A stretch of DNA of 64,000 bases from an uncultured Marinicella sp. GTDB lineage: Bacteria; Pseudomonadota; Gammaproteobacteria; Xanthomonadales; Marinicellaceae. The DNA lies in contig CANNAM010000005.1 of the NCBI GenBank assembly GCA_947502595.1, positions 1 to 64,000 of the forward strand, in the 5' to 3' direction. A program made the position numbers and the translations under genes. A model generated the notes under the pieces. That model ran no database searches. It had not been told where the DNA came from and worked only from the letters and a program-made list of their open reading frames with translations. This document shows positions 35,738 to 44,974 of the stretch, one piece after another; position 1 is the first letter of the stretch, and each line of letters opens with the position of its first letter.

Positions 35738-36466
35738 TTATTTGATTTCAAGTAAATGAACATCAAAAACCAACACCTCATTTGGACCAATTGGACCTTG
35801 ACCTTTCACACCATAAGCCATTTCAGGTGGTAAGAACACTTGCCATTTATCACCTTTTTTCATCATTGGTATAACTTCTCTCCAACCAGCCATGCCAATT
35901 TTAGTCATGTCCATTTCTAATGGTTGACCGGTTTTATAGGTGCTGTCAAATTCTTGGTAGTTATCAAACACATCTGCACCTATTAATTTACCACTGTAGT
36001 GAACAGTCACGGTATTTTCCAAGCTGGCATTTTTACCTGACCCAGCTTCAATCACTCGGTACTGAATGCCAGATGCCAATTCTTTGATGCCTGTTTTGCT
36101 GCGGTTTTGATTTAAAAACTGATCACTTCTTTGTTGGTTTTTTTCCGCCAACTGCAGGTATTCTTCACGTTGGAATAATTGCAGTTTTTGCTGGTATTTA
36201 CCATACTCTTCTGCCATTTGTTCTTTAGTAATAGATGGCTCTTTTTTACCAGCTGCTTCTTTCAAACCTTTGACAGCTTGATCAATGTCCAATTCAAATT
36301 CAGTGCCTTCACGACCTGCCACTTGCAAGCCCATGCGATAACCAATGGCATAAGATGCTGCAGTTTTATCAAAGTTAATATCCGCACTGTTTGGAATTGC
36401 TTGTTCAGTTTGAGCCATGGCAGTCATTGTGGCCGCCAAAAACACCCAAGTTAATAATTTTTTCAT
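35738..36466 (-). CDS. FkpA-like periplasmic peptidyl-prolyl isomerase
   Basis: 242 residues from the ATG at 36466, preceded by GAGGT at 8 bases. A longer frame starting 15 codons upstream would spoil the signal peptide. The order is a signal peptide (MKKLLTWVFLAATMTAMA), an FKBP N-terminal dimerisation domain (about 25-130) and an FKBP domain (about 145-242; VTVHYSGKLIG, FLPPEMAYG, LVFDVHLLEI). A small insertion follows GKLIGA before the usual EFDST. Such proteins catalyse proline isomerisation and act as chaperones in the periplasm. A terminator follows, so it is monocistronic. Confidence 0.92.
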   Translation of the reverse strand: MKKLLTWVFLAATMTAMAQTEQAIPNSADINFDKTAASYAIGYRMGLQVAGREGTEFELDIDQAVKGLKEAAGKKEPSITKEQMAEEYGKYQQKLQLFQREEYLQLAEKNQQRSDQFLNQNRSKTGIKELASGIQYRVIEAGSGKNASLENTVTVHYSGKLIGADVFDNYQEFDSTYKTGQPLEMDMTKIGMAGWREVIPMMKKGDKWQVFLPPEMAYGVKGQGPIGPNEVLVFDVHLLEIK

Positions 36467-36605
36467 TCGTAACCTCGTTAACAAAATCAGCCGCGTATTG
36501 TACGTCAGCATTGAGAGTTAAACAAGACAAGCAAGTAACTAATAAGTTCATATTTAGATAAAAATTTGCCTGATGTTGGTGCGTTTTAACAAAAATTGAA
36601 TGCTT

Positions 36606-36634
36606 TTGGCTATGTGCGGAATTATTGTTATAAT
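36606..36634 (+). promoter_or_regulatory. Promoter for the enoyl-CoA hydratase gene
   Basis: TTGGCT at 36606-36611, a 17-nt spacer and TATAAT at 36629-36634. The start codon is 30 bases downstream. Confidence 0.75.
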
Positions 36635-36664
36635 TTCGAATCCTTAAAAATTTAAGATGCTATC

Positions 36665-37441
36665 ATGCCAAACGTTTTATCCAACCTTGAAAATAATGTC
36701 CTGACCATAACCATCAACCGACCCGATAAACTCAATGCACTCAACCAGGCTACATTGCGTGAACTCAATGACATCATCGAGCAAGCCAAAACTGATTCCA
36801 GTACAGCAGCCATTGTCATCACCGGCGCTGGTGACAAAGCATTTGTTGCTGGTGCTGACATCTCTGAACTGGCCACCACAGATGCCATGACTGGGATGCA
36901 GTTTGCCCGTTACGGCCAATCAGTTTTTAACAACATTGAAAACTGTGGCAAACCAGTGATTGCCGCAGTCAACGGCTTTGCTTTGGGCGGTGGTTGTGAA
37001 TTGGCCATGGCTTGTCACCTGCGCATTGCTTCGGATAACGCTAAATTTGGCCAACCTGAGATTAAACTTGGGGTGATTCCTGGCTTTGGTGGTACCCAAC
37101 GCTTAACTCGTCTGGTAGGCAAAGGCAAATCGATGGAAATGAATCTGTTGGGAGACATGGTTTCAGCCGATAAAGCCGAGCAAATTGGATTGGCCAACTG
37201 GGTGGTGCCACAAGGTGAGTTATTGCCAACTGTCAACAAAGTTGCTAAACAGTTGGCACAGTCTGCCCCAATTGCCATCAGTATGACCATCGATGCCATC
37301 AACAAAGGTTTAGAATGTGCCTTGCCCGACGCCTTGGACTATGAAGTCAAAGCCTTCGGTATTTGCTGCGCATCTGAAGACAAAAATGAAGGCACCAGTG
37401 CCTTTTTAGAAAAGAGAAAGGCAGTTTTTAAAGGCAAATAA
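36665..37441 (+). CDS. Enoyl-CoA hydratase/isomerase family protein
   Basis: 258 residues of the crotonase fold. The oxyanion-hole segments are AFVAGADI and GFALGGGCE. The two acid/base residues expected of a true hydratase are present, Glu112 (GGGCELAMA) and Glu132 (FGQPEIKLGVIPGFGGTQRL). It should hydrate 2-enoyl-CoA, probably short chain such as crotonyl-CoA, in fatty acid or amino acid breakdown. It stands alone between a clear promoter and a terminator, so pathway partners are elsewhere. Substrate length cannot be judged. Confidence 0.92.
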   Translation: MPNVLSNLENNVLTITINRPDKLNALNQATLRELNDIIEQAKTDSSTAAIVITGAGDKAFVAGADISELATTDAMTGMQFARYGQSVFNNIENCGKPVIAAVNGFALGGGCELAMACHLRIASDNAKFGQPEIKLGVIPGFGGTQRLTRLVGKGKSMEMNLLGDMVSADKAEQIGLANWVVPQGELLPTVNKVAKQLAQSAPIAISMTIDAINKGLECALPDALDYEVKAFGICCASEDKNEGTSAFLEKRKAVFKGK

Positions 37442-37456
37442 ATCTACCCAAAAGCA

Positions 37457-37486
37457 AAAAAAGGACGCCTACTTGCGTCCTTTTTT
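37457..37486. terminator. Bidirectional terminator between the enoyl-CoA hydratase and OPT transporter genes
   Basis: AAAAAAGGACGC / GCGTCCTTTTTT pair around a 6-nt loop. A and T runs flank both sides, so it can serve both converging genes. Confidence 0.9.
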
Positions 37487-37512
37487 ATTTCACATTAAGA
37501 AAACTTACCCTA

Positions 37513-39549
37513 TCAACTGCGTTGCACTTTGCTGTACACGTAGTAAATCACAGCAATGAAAGCAGCCACACCGCACCACCAAGCACCACTGAACGAAGCA
37601 TAAGGCACCATGCCTTGGAAGCTAACAGCAGCCACTGCCACCAACACACCCATCAAGGCTTCACCAGTAATTAAACCAGAAGCTAACAGCAAACCACTTG
37701 ACTCTTTAACTTGTTGTTTCTCAACCGATTCTTTGGCCGCCTTCTGCTTTAAATAATGCGCTAATAAACCACCAATAAAGATGGGAACAGATAAACCCAA
37801 GGGTAAATACACACCCACTGCCACAGCCAACACAGGAAAACGGAATTCAGAACCACGTTTTTCTTGAATTTTATCCAGAATAATCAGTACAACCGCCAAA
37901 GCAAAGCCCATATATATGAAGTTCCATTCGATGCCTGCTCCAAAAATACCACTGGCCAAAGCCTGCATCAAACCAGCTTGCGGTGCAGCCAACATGGTGG
38001 CCTCTGGGTTCAATGGTGAAACACGTCCAATGCCATAACCCTGATCTAAAATATTCAACACAAATGGAATCACCAATGCCGCGGCCACCACCCCCACCAC
38101 TTGAAAAATTTGTTGTTTCCAAGGCGTCGCACCAACAATGTGTCCACATTTCAGGTCTTGCATGTTATCACCAGCAATGGCAGCTGCCGAACAAATCAAA
38201 CCAGCCAAAAATATCACCGCTATCGGCCCCAGAGTCGCGGCCATGCCTTCATTGCCCATCAGTTGTAATAAAATCAATGCCGAAACAATGACAGTCGCTA
38301 TGGTCACCCCAGAAATGGGGTTGTTAGAAGAGCCGACCAAACCGGCCATATAGCCTGCCACTGAGGCAAATATAAAACCAAACACCAACATCAATATTGT
38401 CATAACCACAGCAATCATGTTGGCATCAGCGTAACCACCCAAGGCATTTTTAAAGATCAAAAAAACCGGAACAATGGCTAGTAACACGACAAGACCAACA
38501 AAATGAATCGGCGTGTCAAACTCTGTTCTGGGTAAACCACCACCATCACCCTTACTGTCCTGGTAAGCTTTGACGCTGGATTTGACCCCTTGCCACAAGG
38601 GTTTGGCCAAACTGATCAAAGACCAAAGACCACCAATCATCATTGCCCCAACACCGATGCGCCGACAGTTCTGCCATGATTGATTGGCTATTTGACCCCA
38701 TTCAGCAGTCGTCAATGCAGTCATTGGCTTGGCCGCATCAATGCCGGTAGCCAGCATAATGGCTTCAGAATTGAACGCCCAATTCAATGGCACACCCACC
38801 AGCGTACCTAAAGTACCACCAAGAAACACCAAGAAAGCGATGTTTAAACCAACGATATAACCCACACCAATCAGTGCGGGGCTCAGGGTGATGTCACCCA
38901 TAAAAAGGTATTTACCTGAAAACAATGCTTTGGTGGCAGCCACGCCGGATGCCAACCAACCCAAGCCTGACTCGAGCAACTTGATCACTGAACCAATTAA
39001 CGCGCCTTTTAGCAAGGTTGCAAACCCAGCATCTGCTACATGATTGGTTATTTTTTGACTGCGGTCATTTTCAATGCCACCTGTTTGCAGCACCGCAGCA
39101 GTGGCTACACCTTCTGGAAACTTTAGTTTTGCTTCAACAATCAAAGCGCGACGCAATGGAATGGTGAAAGCCACACCTAAAATACCACCAACAATCGCAA
39201 TGGCAACCATAGGGCCATAATCATAACCCGCCCAAGCTTTCATCATCACCAATGCTGGTATGGTGAAAATAATACCAGCCACCAATGATTCACCAGCCGA
39301 AGCAGCTGTTTGCACCATGTTATTTTCTAAAATAGTGGAACGTCGAAACATCCGCAATAAGCCCATAGAAACTGCAGCTGCAGGAATTGAGGCGGAAACT
39401 GTTAAGCCCACCAATAAACCAATGTAAGCGTTTGCCGCAGCCAACACCATCGACAGCAAAGCGCCTAAGACCAATGCCTTAATGGTTAACTCGGCTATGT
39501 TACGCTCAGGACCAACAACAGGTATATCTGCCAGTTGTGTTTTTTTCAT
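37513..39549 (-). CDS. OPT-family oligopeptide transporter
   Basis: 678 residues, almost entirely membrane helices (about 14-16), with the OPT-family N-terminal pattern (ELTIKALVLGALLSMVLAAANAYIGLLVG...SIPAA). OPT proteins take up small peptides, glutathione or metal-chelate complexes using the proton gradient. The bacterial subgroup is poorly characterised, so the substrate is open. It is monocistronic as far as can be seen, sharing a bidirectional terminator with the enoyl-CoA hydratase gene. Confidence 0.92.
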   Translation of the reverse strand: MKKTQLADIPVVGPERNIAELTIKALVLGALLSMVLAAANAYIGLLVGLTVSASIPAAAVSMGLLRMFRRSTILENNMVQTAASAGESLVAGIIFTIPALVMMKAWAGYDYGPMVAIAIVGGILGVAFTIPLRRALIVEAKLKFPEGVATAAVLQTGGIENDRSQKITNHVADAGFATLLKGALIGSVIKLLESGLGWLASGVAATKALFSGKYLFMGDITLSPALIGVGYIVGLNIAFLVFLGGTLGTLVGVPLNWAFNSEAIMLATGIDAAKPMTALTTAEWGQIANQSWQNCRRIGVGAMMIGGLWSLISLAKPLWQGVKSSVKAYQDSKGDGGGLPRTEFDTPIHFVGLVVLLAIVPVFLIFKNALGGYADANMIAVVMTILMLVFGFIFASVAGYMAGLVGSSNNPISGVTIATVIVSALILLQLMGNEGMAATLGPIAVIFLAGLICSAAAIAGDNMQDLKCGHIVGATPWKQQIFQVVGVVAAALVIPFVLNILDQGYGIGRVSPLNPEATMLAAPQAGLMQALASGIFGAGIEWNFIYMGFALAVVLIILDKIQEKRGSEFRFPVLAVAVGVYLPLGLSVPIFIGGLLAHYLKQKAAKESVEKQQVKESSGLLLASGLITGEALMGVLVAVAAVSFQGMVPYASFSGAWWCGVAAFIAVIYYVYSKVQRS

Positions 39550-39661
39550 TGTTCACATCCTTTAATAAATTTATTGGGAAAATCAAGGCTTATCAGCCAA
39601 CTTACAAAAAAATTCAGCTCATGGCTCAACAGTGGCTGCAATAAGTGACACTGGCGAGAGA

Positions 39662-40426
39662 TTAACCAACTGGATTATTGAGCACCAACACCACCAATAT
39701 AACCAATCCAAGCACCAAAGTCAGCCACCACAGGTTGTCTTTGAACAGTCCCGTTTTGGGTGCAGGCAGGTTGGCAACTTTATCTTGGGTAAATGATTCA
39801 CTTAACAGCACATTGCGCGGATGCGAAGGACTGAACTTAGAAAACCCTGAGGTACCTGGCAATTCAACTTTGAACTTGTAATTTTGATGGGTGATGACAT
39901 CACCATTACTCAACACGGCTTGTGCAATGCTTAAGCCGTTCAATCGCGTGATGTTTTTGTTGTCTATGAAATGCAGTTCATTGTCTTTTCGCAATACATG
40001 CCAACCGTCTTGGTGGTGAAAGTCATCAATGATGAATTCACCTGCATGACTTGCAGAAAAATTTCTTAAGCCAAATACCGAAGACATGTTTTTTTCTTTT
40101 TGCAGTTCGAAATTGGTGTGATTGATACTGGAATCTTTGGGAATGTACTGCTCATCAGTCAAATAAAAGCGTAAATCCTCAACCGCTATGACGTCCCCTG
40201 TATCCAATAAGGTTTGCTCATAAATAAGCTGTTTATTCACCCAAATCGGCTGGTCATAAACTTCTAAAATACAGCCATAACTGTGCTGTAAGATGGCAAA
40301 ATGTTTGCCCCAAATTTTAGGGTGGTTGATTTGCACTGTGCAGTCGGCACTGTTGCCCACAACTAAAAGCCCGTTATCGGGAAACTTAAATGATTTGTGT
40401 GTGTTTTCGACTACTAAATGCATCAA
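39662..40426 (-). CDS. Membrane-anchored protein with two FHA-like domains
   Basis: 254 residues. Two FHA-like beta sandwiches can be traced: about 3-90 (GLLVVGNSADCTVQINHPKI, then GDVIAVEDLRFYL) and about 115-190 (NFSASHAGEFIIDDFHHQ, then NGDVITHQNYKF). A C-terminal membrane helix (about 232-249) has only a few residues after it. FHA domains bind phosphothreonine. Here the canonical GR...S..H..I pattern is weak, so phosphopeptide binding is doubtful. A tail anchor with the domains in the cytoplasm is the simplest topology. No kinase or secretion-system genes are adjacent. Function unknown. Confidence 0.65.
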   Translation of the reverse strand: MMHLVVENTHKSFKFPDNGLLVVGNSADCTVQINHPKIWGKHFAILQHSYGCILEVYDQPIWVNKQLIYEQTLLDTGDVIAVEDLRFYLTDEQYIPKDSSINHTNFELQKEKNMSSVFGLRNFSASHAGEFIIDDFHHQDGWHVLRKDNELHFIDNKNITRLNGLSIAQAVLSNGDVITHQNYKFKVELPGTSGFSKFSPSHPRNVLLSESFTQDKVANLPAPKTGLFKDNLWWLTLVLGLVILVVLVLNNPVG

Positions 40427-40666
40427 CTTAAACTTTAATTTTCAAAGATTGTAGCTGTAACCAAGACCAATATTCAATCCCAAAATGCATATTTATGAAA
40501 CACTTCTCGTTTTTGTATGAGAATATCTATTATAAAGGGTTGTTTCAATTCTCAGCGCGCTGTGGCAGTGGCGTAAAGATTGTCAGCTTTATTACTCAAA
40601 ATATTGTTTCATCGATTAAATCAACTACAATAGCAGCTGAATCAACAAATATGGATTTTTTTGCAC

Positions 40667-41800
40667 GTGTCATATAAACCTTTATATTTTTGGATTGCAG
40701 CTGGATTGCTGTTGTTTATATGCCTGTTCTATTCTCCATTCAAACAGAAAGTCGAACAGGAGCATGCCATTAAGCTGACCTCTTTACTTGATACTGAGCC
40801 CAACCGACTGTACTTTTTAGACAGCAAGTTTCACCTGGATTTATCTGGGATTAAACGACTTCGCCTAGAGGTTAACCTAACCGAAGTAGACATCACTCAA
40901 GTGCATGATTTGATCATTGAAAATTTCACCCAGCCTTTGCAGGTCGCTACCACATTGCACTGGCAACAAGGCGGTAAAACGCTACATAAAACCATCAACA
41001 ACAATCACACGTCCATCACCCCATTGAATCTAGACCAGCCCACTGATGACGCTATAAACAGCGGCATAGAAGTCATGTATTTATTGGTTGAAGTCAACCC
41101 TGAGCTTGGCACCAGTGTCGGTGATGTTGCTGACTACAGCTTCACCAACATGTACTTAGGCAATCAACAAGCGTTCAAACATCAAATAAATACAGTTGCA
41201 CAATGGTTCAGTTTTCAGCCGCTAAAATTTGCTTCAATTAACAGCTATACATCACTGGACCAAAGCAACAGCAACTCATTGATTTTGCGTTTAGGTTGTT
41301 GGTTATTGCTCAGTGGCTTGTTGTTTTTATTGATAAAACCTGCCCGAACACATGTGCTCATTGTATTCTTTTTGGCTTGGGTAATTGCCTTATTGCCTTA
41401 CGCATACAACCACAGCAAGCAACACCAACAATTAATCAACTCGATTGACCCAGACACTGTGTTGATCAATCAGATTGATCAACAAGCATGGACAGTGGCC
41501 AACACCATTGAGTCAACCCTGCCATTATTAAACCATGACCTGTCACAACAGAAACTGATTTTGGTTGGTGACCATGATTTTTATCGGCTGCGGATCTACA
41601 AACACTTGCTTAAATACAACACCGCTTTAATTAATATTCATGCCATTGCGCCTGAAAACCTTACTGCTAATAACACATTCCTATTGACTGGTTCATTGCT
41701 TTCAATATGTCAGGAGTCCAATTCATTTGCCAGTCTCTTTGACATAAAGTATGTCGCTTATTTAGACCCCACCCTGTGCATCATCAATCACCATGACTGA
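40667..41800 (+). CDS. Membrane protein of unknown function, paired with a GT-C-like protein
   Basis: About 377 residues from a GTG at 40667; a TTG two codons earlier is an alternative, and neither has a strong ribosome binding site. One N-terminal helix (about 8-24) is followed by a roughly 180-residue exported domain (beta-rich, LRLEVNLTEVDI...). Two further helices lie about 205-250, and a final soluble domain follows (LILVGDHDFYRLRIYKHLL...). The layout resembles accessory parts of membrane glycosyltransferases, but no motif settles it. It overlaps the next gene by 8 bases, so the two proteins probably act together. Confidence 0.6.
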   Translation: MSYKPLYFWIAAGLLLFICLFYSPFKQKVEQEHAIKLTSLLDTEPNRLYFLDSKFHLDLSGIKRLRLEVNLTEVDITQVHDLIIENFTQPLQVATTLHWQQGGKTLHKTINNNHTSITPLNLDQPTDDAINSGIEVMYLLVEVNPELGTSVGDVADYSFTNMYLGNQQAFKHQINTVAQWFSFQPLKFASINSYTSLDQSNSNSLILRLGCWLLLSGLLFLLIKPARTHVLIVFFLAWVIALLPYAYNHSKQHQQLINSIDPDTVLINQIDQQAWTVANTIESTLPLLNHDLSQQKLILVGDHDFYRLRIYKHLLKYNTALINIHAIAPENLTANNTFLLTGSLLSICQESNSFASLFDIKYVAYLDPTLCIINHHD

Positions 41801-43181
41801 GCTTTACGGAATATTATATGGTTGTTATTTTATTCTTCTGGGCGGCGCCCTGAGAGTCACTTTGTCGCAACTGTTCTCCGGCACAGCCATCGCAGATAAA
41901 AATATCAACAGCATCACGCATGCCTTCTTCATTGGTATTGTTTGTCATGTCATAGTTTTCAATGGCTTACAATTCTTCTCACTCAGCCACCAACAACTCC
42001 GTTGGCTCACTGTCAGTTTATTCTGCCTGTGCCTGTTGAGGCTCACTTGGCACCATTGGAAAACACCACAGGTTGGACTCAAGCAACAGTTTAATAAAGC
42101 CCAGCCATTGCCCATCTTTTTGGTTGTTTGTGGCTCTTTATTCATTTATTGGAACAGTTCGCTGTTACCTAACATTGCCTGGGACTCCTGGGCTGTTTGG
42201 GAAGGACGGGCTGAACAGTGGTTGTATCACGGACTTTCAAGCCACATAGAAACTTGGCCTGAGTGGATTAACAGCGAAAATACCTTATTCAACTATTCAG
42301 CCCACTACCCAGATGGCTTGTCATTGGTGTATTTTTTACCCAAGCTGTTTACTGCTGATAACTTAATCGTCACAGAAGTTTTGATATTGTTGGCCTATGC
42401 ATTGGCGGTACTCTCTATGGCGCAAAAAATAGCCCAGTCTGGCGCGCCGGTGTATTTACAACTGATGTTAATAATCGTGATGTACTCGACCCCTTTAATC
42501 AACAACCATTTGATGCTACAAGGGTATGCTGATATTTGGGTTGGTATGTATATTTTGCTGATTATTATGACCTTGTTTGAAAATCACTACAAACCCAACC
42601 TGTTATCCAAGCTCACACTGCTGATGTACCTCGCATTGCTGCCCATGCTGAAGCTAGAAGGTTGGGTGTGGATGATATTATTGGCGGCAGCTTACTTTAT
42701 TGTGGTGCACACCAAAACCAAGGCAAGGCTTTACATGTTGGCATTATTTACTTTGACTGCCATAGTGCTTTGGTTGAATGGTGGTATACATTTGAGCTTC
42801 AGTTTTGGTGAGATAATCATTAACAAACATAATTTAGTGGTGTTTAATTTAATCAACAGCCCATTTGAATTTGTCAACATAACCCCAGCCTTGTTGTCCG
42901 GGTTTTTCCTACAAAATAATTGGTCAATTCTGTGGTTTGGCTTACCTTTGTTGCTGTTGCATGGTATCCGCTCAGCCGACTGCAAAGCCACACAAGTCAC
43001 ACAACTGTTCTTTATACTGTCTATCTTGTGTTTTTTGTTTTTGTTTTACTTCACCGAAGCCAGCCGTTGGGCCATAGACATGACCGCCATGAATAGGATT
43101 GTGTTGCAGCTAACTCCTTGTTATATAATTTTGTTGTTCAGGGCGATGACTGAATTCATCAACCACCCCCAGCCTAATTGA
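41793..43181 (+). CDS. Polytopic membrane protein, GT-C glycosyltransferase-like
   Basis: 462 residues with about 11 membrane helices. The first large exported loop contains NIAWDSWAVWEGRAEQWLYHG, the kind of Asp-containing loop found in GT-C enzymes that use polyprenyl-phosphate sugars. An exosortase was considered and dismissed, since the Cys/Arg/His pattern of that family is absent. The predicted role is transfer of a sugar from a lipid carrier on the periplasmic side; donor and acceptor are unknown. The GT2/DUF2304 operon 3.3 kb away could make such a carrier-linked sugar. Confidence 0.6.
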   Translation: MTELYGILYGCYFILLGGALRVTLSQLFSGTAIADKNINSITHAFFIGIVCHVIVFNGLQFFSLSHQQLRWLTVSLFCLCLLRLTWHHWKTPQVGLKQQFNKAQPLPIFLVVCGSLFIYWNSSLLPNIAWDSWAVWEGRAEQWLYHGLSSHIETWPEWINSENTLFNYSAHYPDGLSLVYFLPKLFTADNLIVTEVLILLAYALAVLSMAQKIAQSGAPVYLQLMLIIVMYSTPLINNHLMLQGYADIWVGMYILLIIMTLFENHYKPNLLSKLTLLMYLALLPMLKLEGWVWMILLAAAYFIVVHTKTKARLYMLALFTLTAIVLWLNGGIHLSFSFGEIIINKHNLVVFNLINSPFEFVNITPALLSGFFLQNNWSILWFGLPLLLLHGIRSADCKATQVTQLFFILSILCFLFLFYFTEASRWAIDMTAMNRIVLQLTPCYIILLFRAMTEFINHPQPN

Positions 43182-43190
43182 AACAACCAG

Positions 43191-43223
43191 TAGCCACTCA
43201 AACAATTGCATGTAGAGTGGCTA
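43191..43223. terminator. Inverted repeat between converging genes, possible weak terminator
   Basis: TAGCCACTC / GAGTGGCTA form a 9-bp stem with a 15-nt loop between two convergent stop codons. There is no T-run on either side, so termination efficiency is doubtful. Confidence 0.35.
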
Positions 43224-43231
43224 TATCTGGC

Positions 43232-44974
43232 TTACAAATTAAGGTATTTGATGCCTTGTTCAAAATCCACATCCACAGGAATACCAGCATCGTTGATGCG
43301 TTGTAAAGAACGGGCCAACTGCGTGTTGATTTGACCTTTTTCTTCAAACCATTGTTTAACGCCCGCATAATCACCATCACCTTGGTGTTTTAAAATTTTC
43401 TCAGACAATGCAGCAATCGACGCTGACATTTTTCCAGCATCCACCGAATAATGACCGCTTTCCTCATCAAAACTGAAAGCACCTTGTTCAGCAAAATAAT
43501 TGAACCGCAACAAATTCGCTACCCCATGAGCCGAACTGGAACCAAACCTAACTGAACGAAAAATACCTGCCATAAAAGTGGTGTAATAATCCATCATTTC
43601 ACCTTCTTCCAATTCACCTAAATGATGTAGCTTTTCTACCATATACAAGCCTAAGATGTCTGCCTTACCCTCTTCCATTGGCGAAGCCAGCTCTTTCAAA
43701 GCAGTTCTGACCATGCCTTTGTTATTGATGGTGTTTTTAATCCCCAAACCATGCGCCACTTCATGGAACATGGTGTTGGCAAAGAAGGCATCAAAGGTAA
43801 CGTGTTGCCGTTGCTCAGGGGCAACCAATTCATCAGCAATTGGCACCAATATTTTCTCAAATTTTGCTCGCATAACATTTTTAAGTTGTAGGCGCCGAGT
43901 GCCTTTCTCTAGTTGCACACTTTCATCATTTGGCAAGTTGATGGCGATGGTTTTGCCACCAGCATTGGAATGGCCAGCATAATAAATCGCATCATAGGCA
44001 TTCAAATCAGATTCTGTGCCTGCTGTTTCTGCTTTGTAAGCCGCATCTACCGGTAATTCCGCCTGTAACTGAGGTAAAAATGCCGCGTATTTAGCTAATT
44101 TTTCACTCCACACCTGGTCTTTGATCAACACATAAGCTTCATATGCTGCTTTGTAGCCAAACAACTGGTCTTCATAAGTTTCAATGGGCCCTATCACCAG
44201 TTCAATTTTATTGTTTTTCATGGCCATCCAGGCCAAGTCAGAGGCTCTGAACTCATCGTCTAACAAAGCTTTGGCACGCAATTGTAAATAGTGTTTAAAA
44301 CCTTCGTCTTCTGCCAAATCAGCAGCTTGAACCAATAAGTCAGCAGCCTGCTTTAAGTGTTTGGCATAAACCACGTGGTAGGGCACTGCGGTTAACTCAC
44401 CACTTTCATTGCGCACCACGTTGGTGTACAAACCTTTCATGGCTGCTGTTGCAGAAGCTTCAAAGTCGGCCTTGTCTAAATCCAACGGATAGAAGTTTGC
44501 CCCTAAGTTTTTTGCTCCATAGCCAGGGATAAAAGGCTTATCACCATCCAATCGGTCCCATGGCCCATAGTTGATTGCAGCAAATTTTCTGAGTTGCTGG
44601 CTCTCAATACTGTCCAGAAATGGCCCTTTAGGTCCATAGCTTTGTAACCAAAATAATTCATCCATAACTTCAGCTGCTGCGATCAATAAAGGCAGCATTT
44701 TAATTTGCTGTGGCGATAAATGTGACACATCACTGGTGAGCCTGAAAGTGGCATACTTATTGAGCAGTGCCTGATGGGGCTTTTGTACCTTAGGTTTAAG
44801 CGGATCATGCTGATAGGCCACTGGTCGCTCTTGGTCACCAGTAGCTTCATCAGCAGACATTGGCTGTTCAGTCACGGTCTTGCTGACACTGGCTGGTTCT
44901 GATTGCTCATTTTTACAGGCCATCAACAACATGACTAATAAGATACTTAAGCTTTGTTTTAGGTATGGTTTCAC
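43232..44974 (-). CDS. Lipoprotein zinc peptidase, M49 (dipeptidyl-peptidase III)-like
   Basis: 580 residues. A lipobox (LMAC, Cys20) marks it as a lipoprotein. The zinc site is HEVAH (His404, His408), with the third ligand in EEGKAD (Glu434/Glu435). The short HExxH plus downstream EExxAD spacing matches the bacterial M49-like 'Zn-dependent hydrolase' group, not the HExxxH of classical dipeptidyl-peptidase III. These are thought to trim short peptides. It overlaps the upstream GT4 gene by 4 bases, an unexpected partner for a peptidase. The lipobox implies a membrane-bound periplasmic or outer-membrane location. Confidence 0.78.
   Translation of the reverse strand: MKPYLKQSLSILLVMLLMACKNEQSEPASVSKTVTEQPMSADEATGDQERPVAYQHDPLKPKVQKPHQALLNKYATFRLTSDVSHLSPQQIKMLPLLIAAAEVMDELFWLQSYGPKGPFLDSIESQQLRKFAAINYGPWDRLDGDKPFIPGYGAKNLGANFYPLDLDKADFEASATAAMKGLYTNVVRNESGELTAVPYHVVYAKHLKQAADLLVQAADLAEDEGFKHYLQLRAKALLDDEFRASDLAWMAMKNNKIELVIGPIETYEDQLFGYKAAYEAYVLIKDQVWSEKLAKYAAFLPQLQAELPVDAAYKAETAGTESDLNAYDAIYYAGHSNAGGKTIAINLPNDESVQLEKGTRRLQLKNVMRAKFEKILVPIADELVAPEQRQHVTFDAFFANTMFHEVAHGLGIKNTINNKGMVRTALKELASPMEEGKADILGLYMVEKLHHLGELEEGEMMDYYTTFMAGIFRSVRFGSSSAHGVANLLRFNYFAEQGAFSFDEESGHYSVDAGKMSASIAALSEKILKHQGDGDYAGVKQWFEEKGQINTQLARSLQRINDAGIPVDVDFEQGIKYLNL

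Noticed and set aside
41793-43181. Possible exosortase that would process the IPTL tails
   Set aside because: Multi-helix topology alone; the Cys, Arg and His residues of exosortases are not in the expected arrangement, and the WDSW loop fits GT-C enzymes better.
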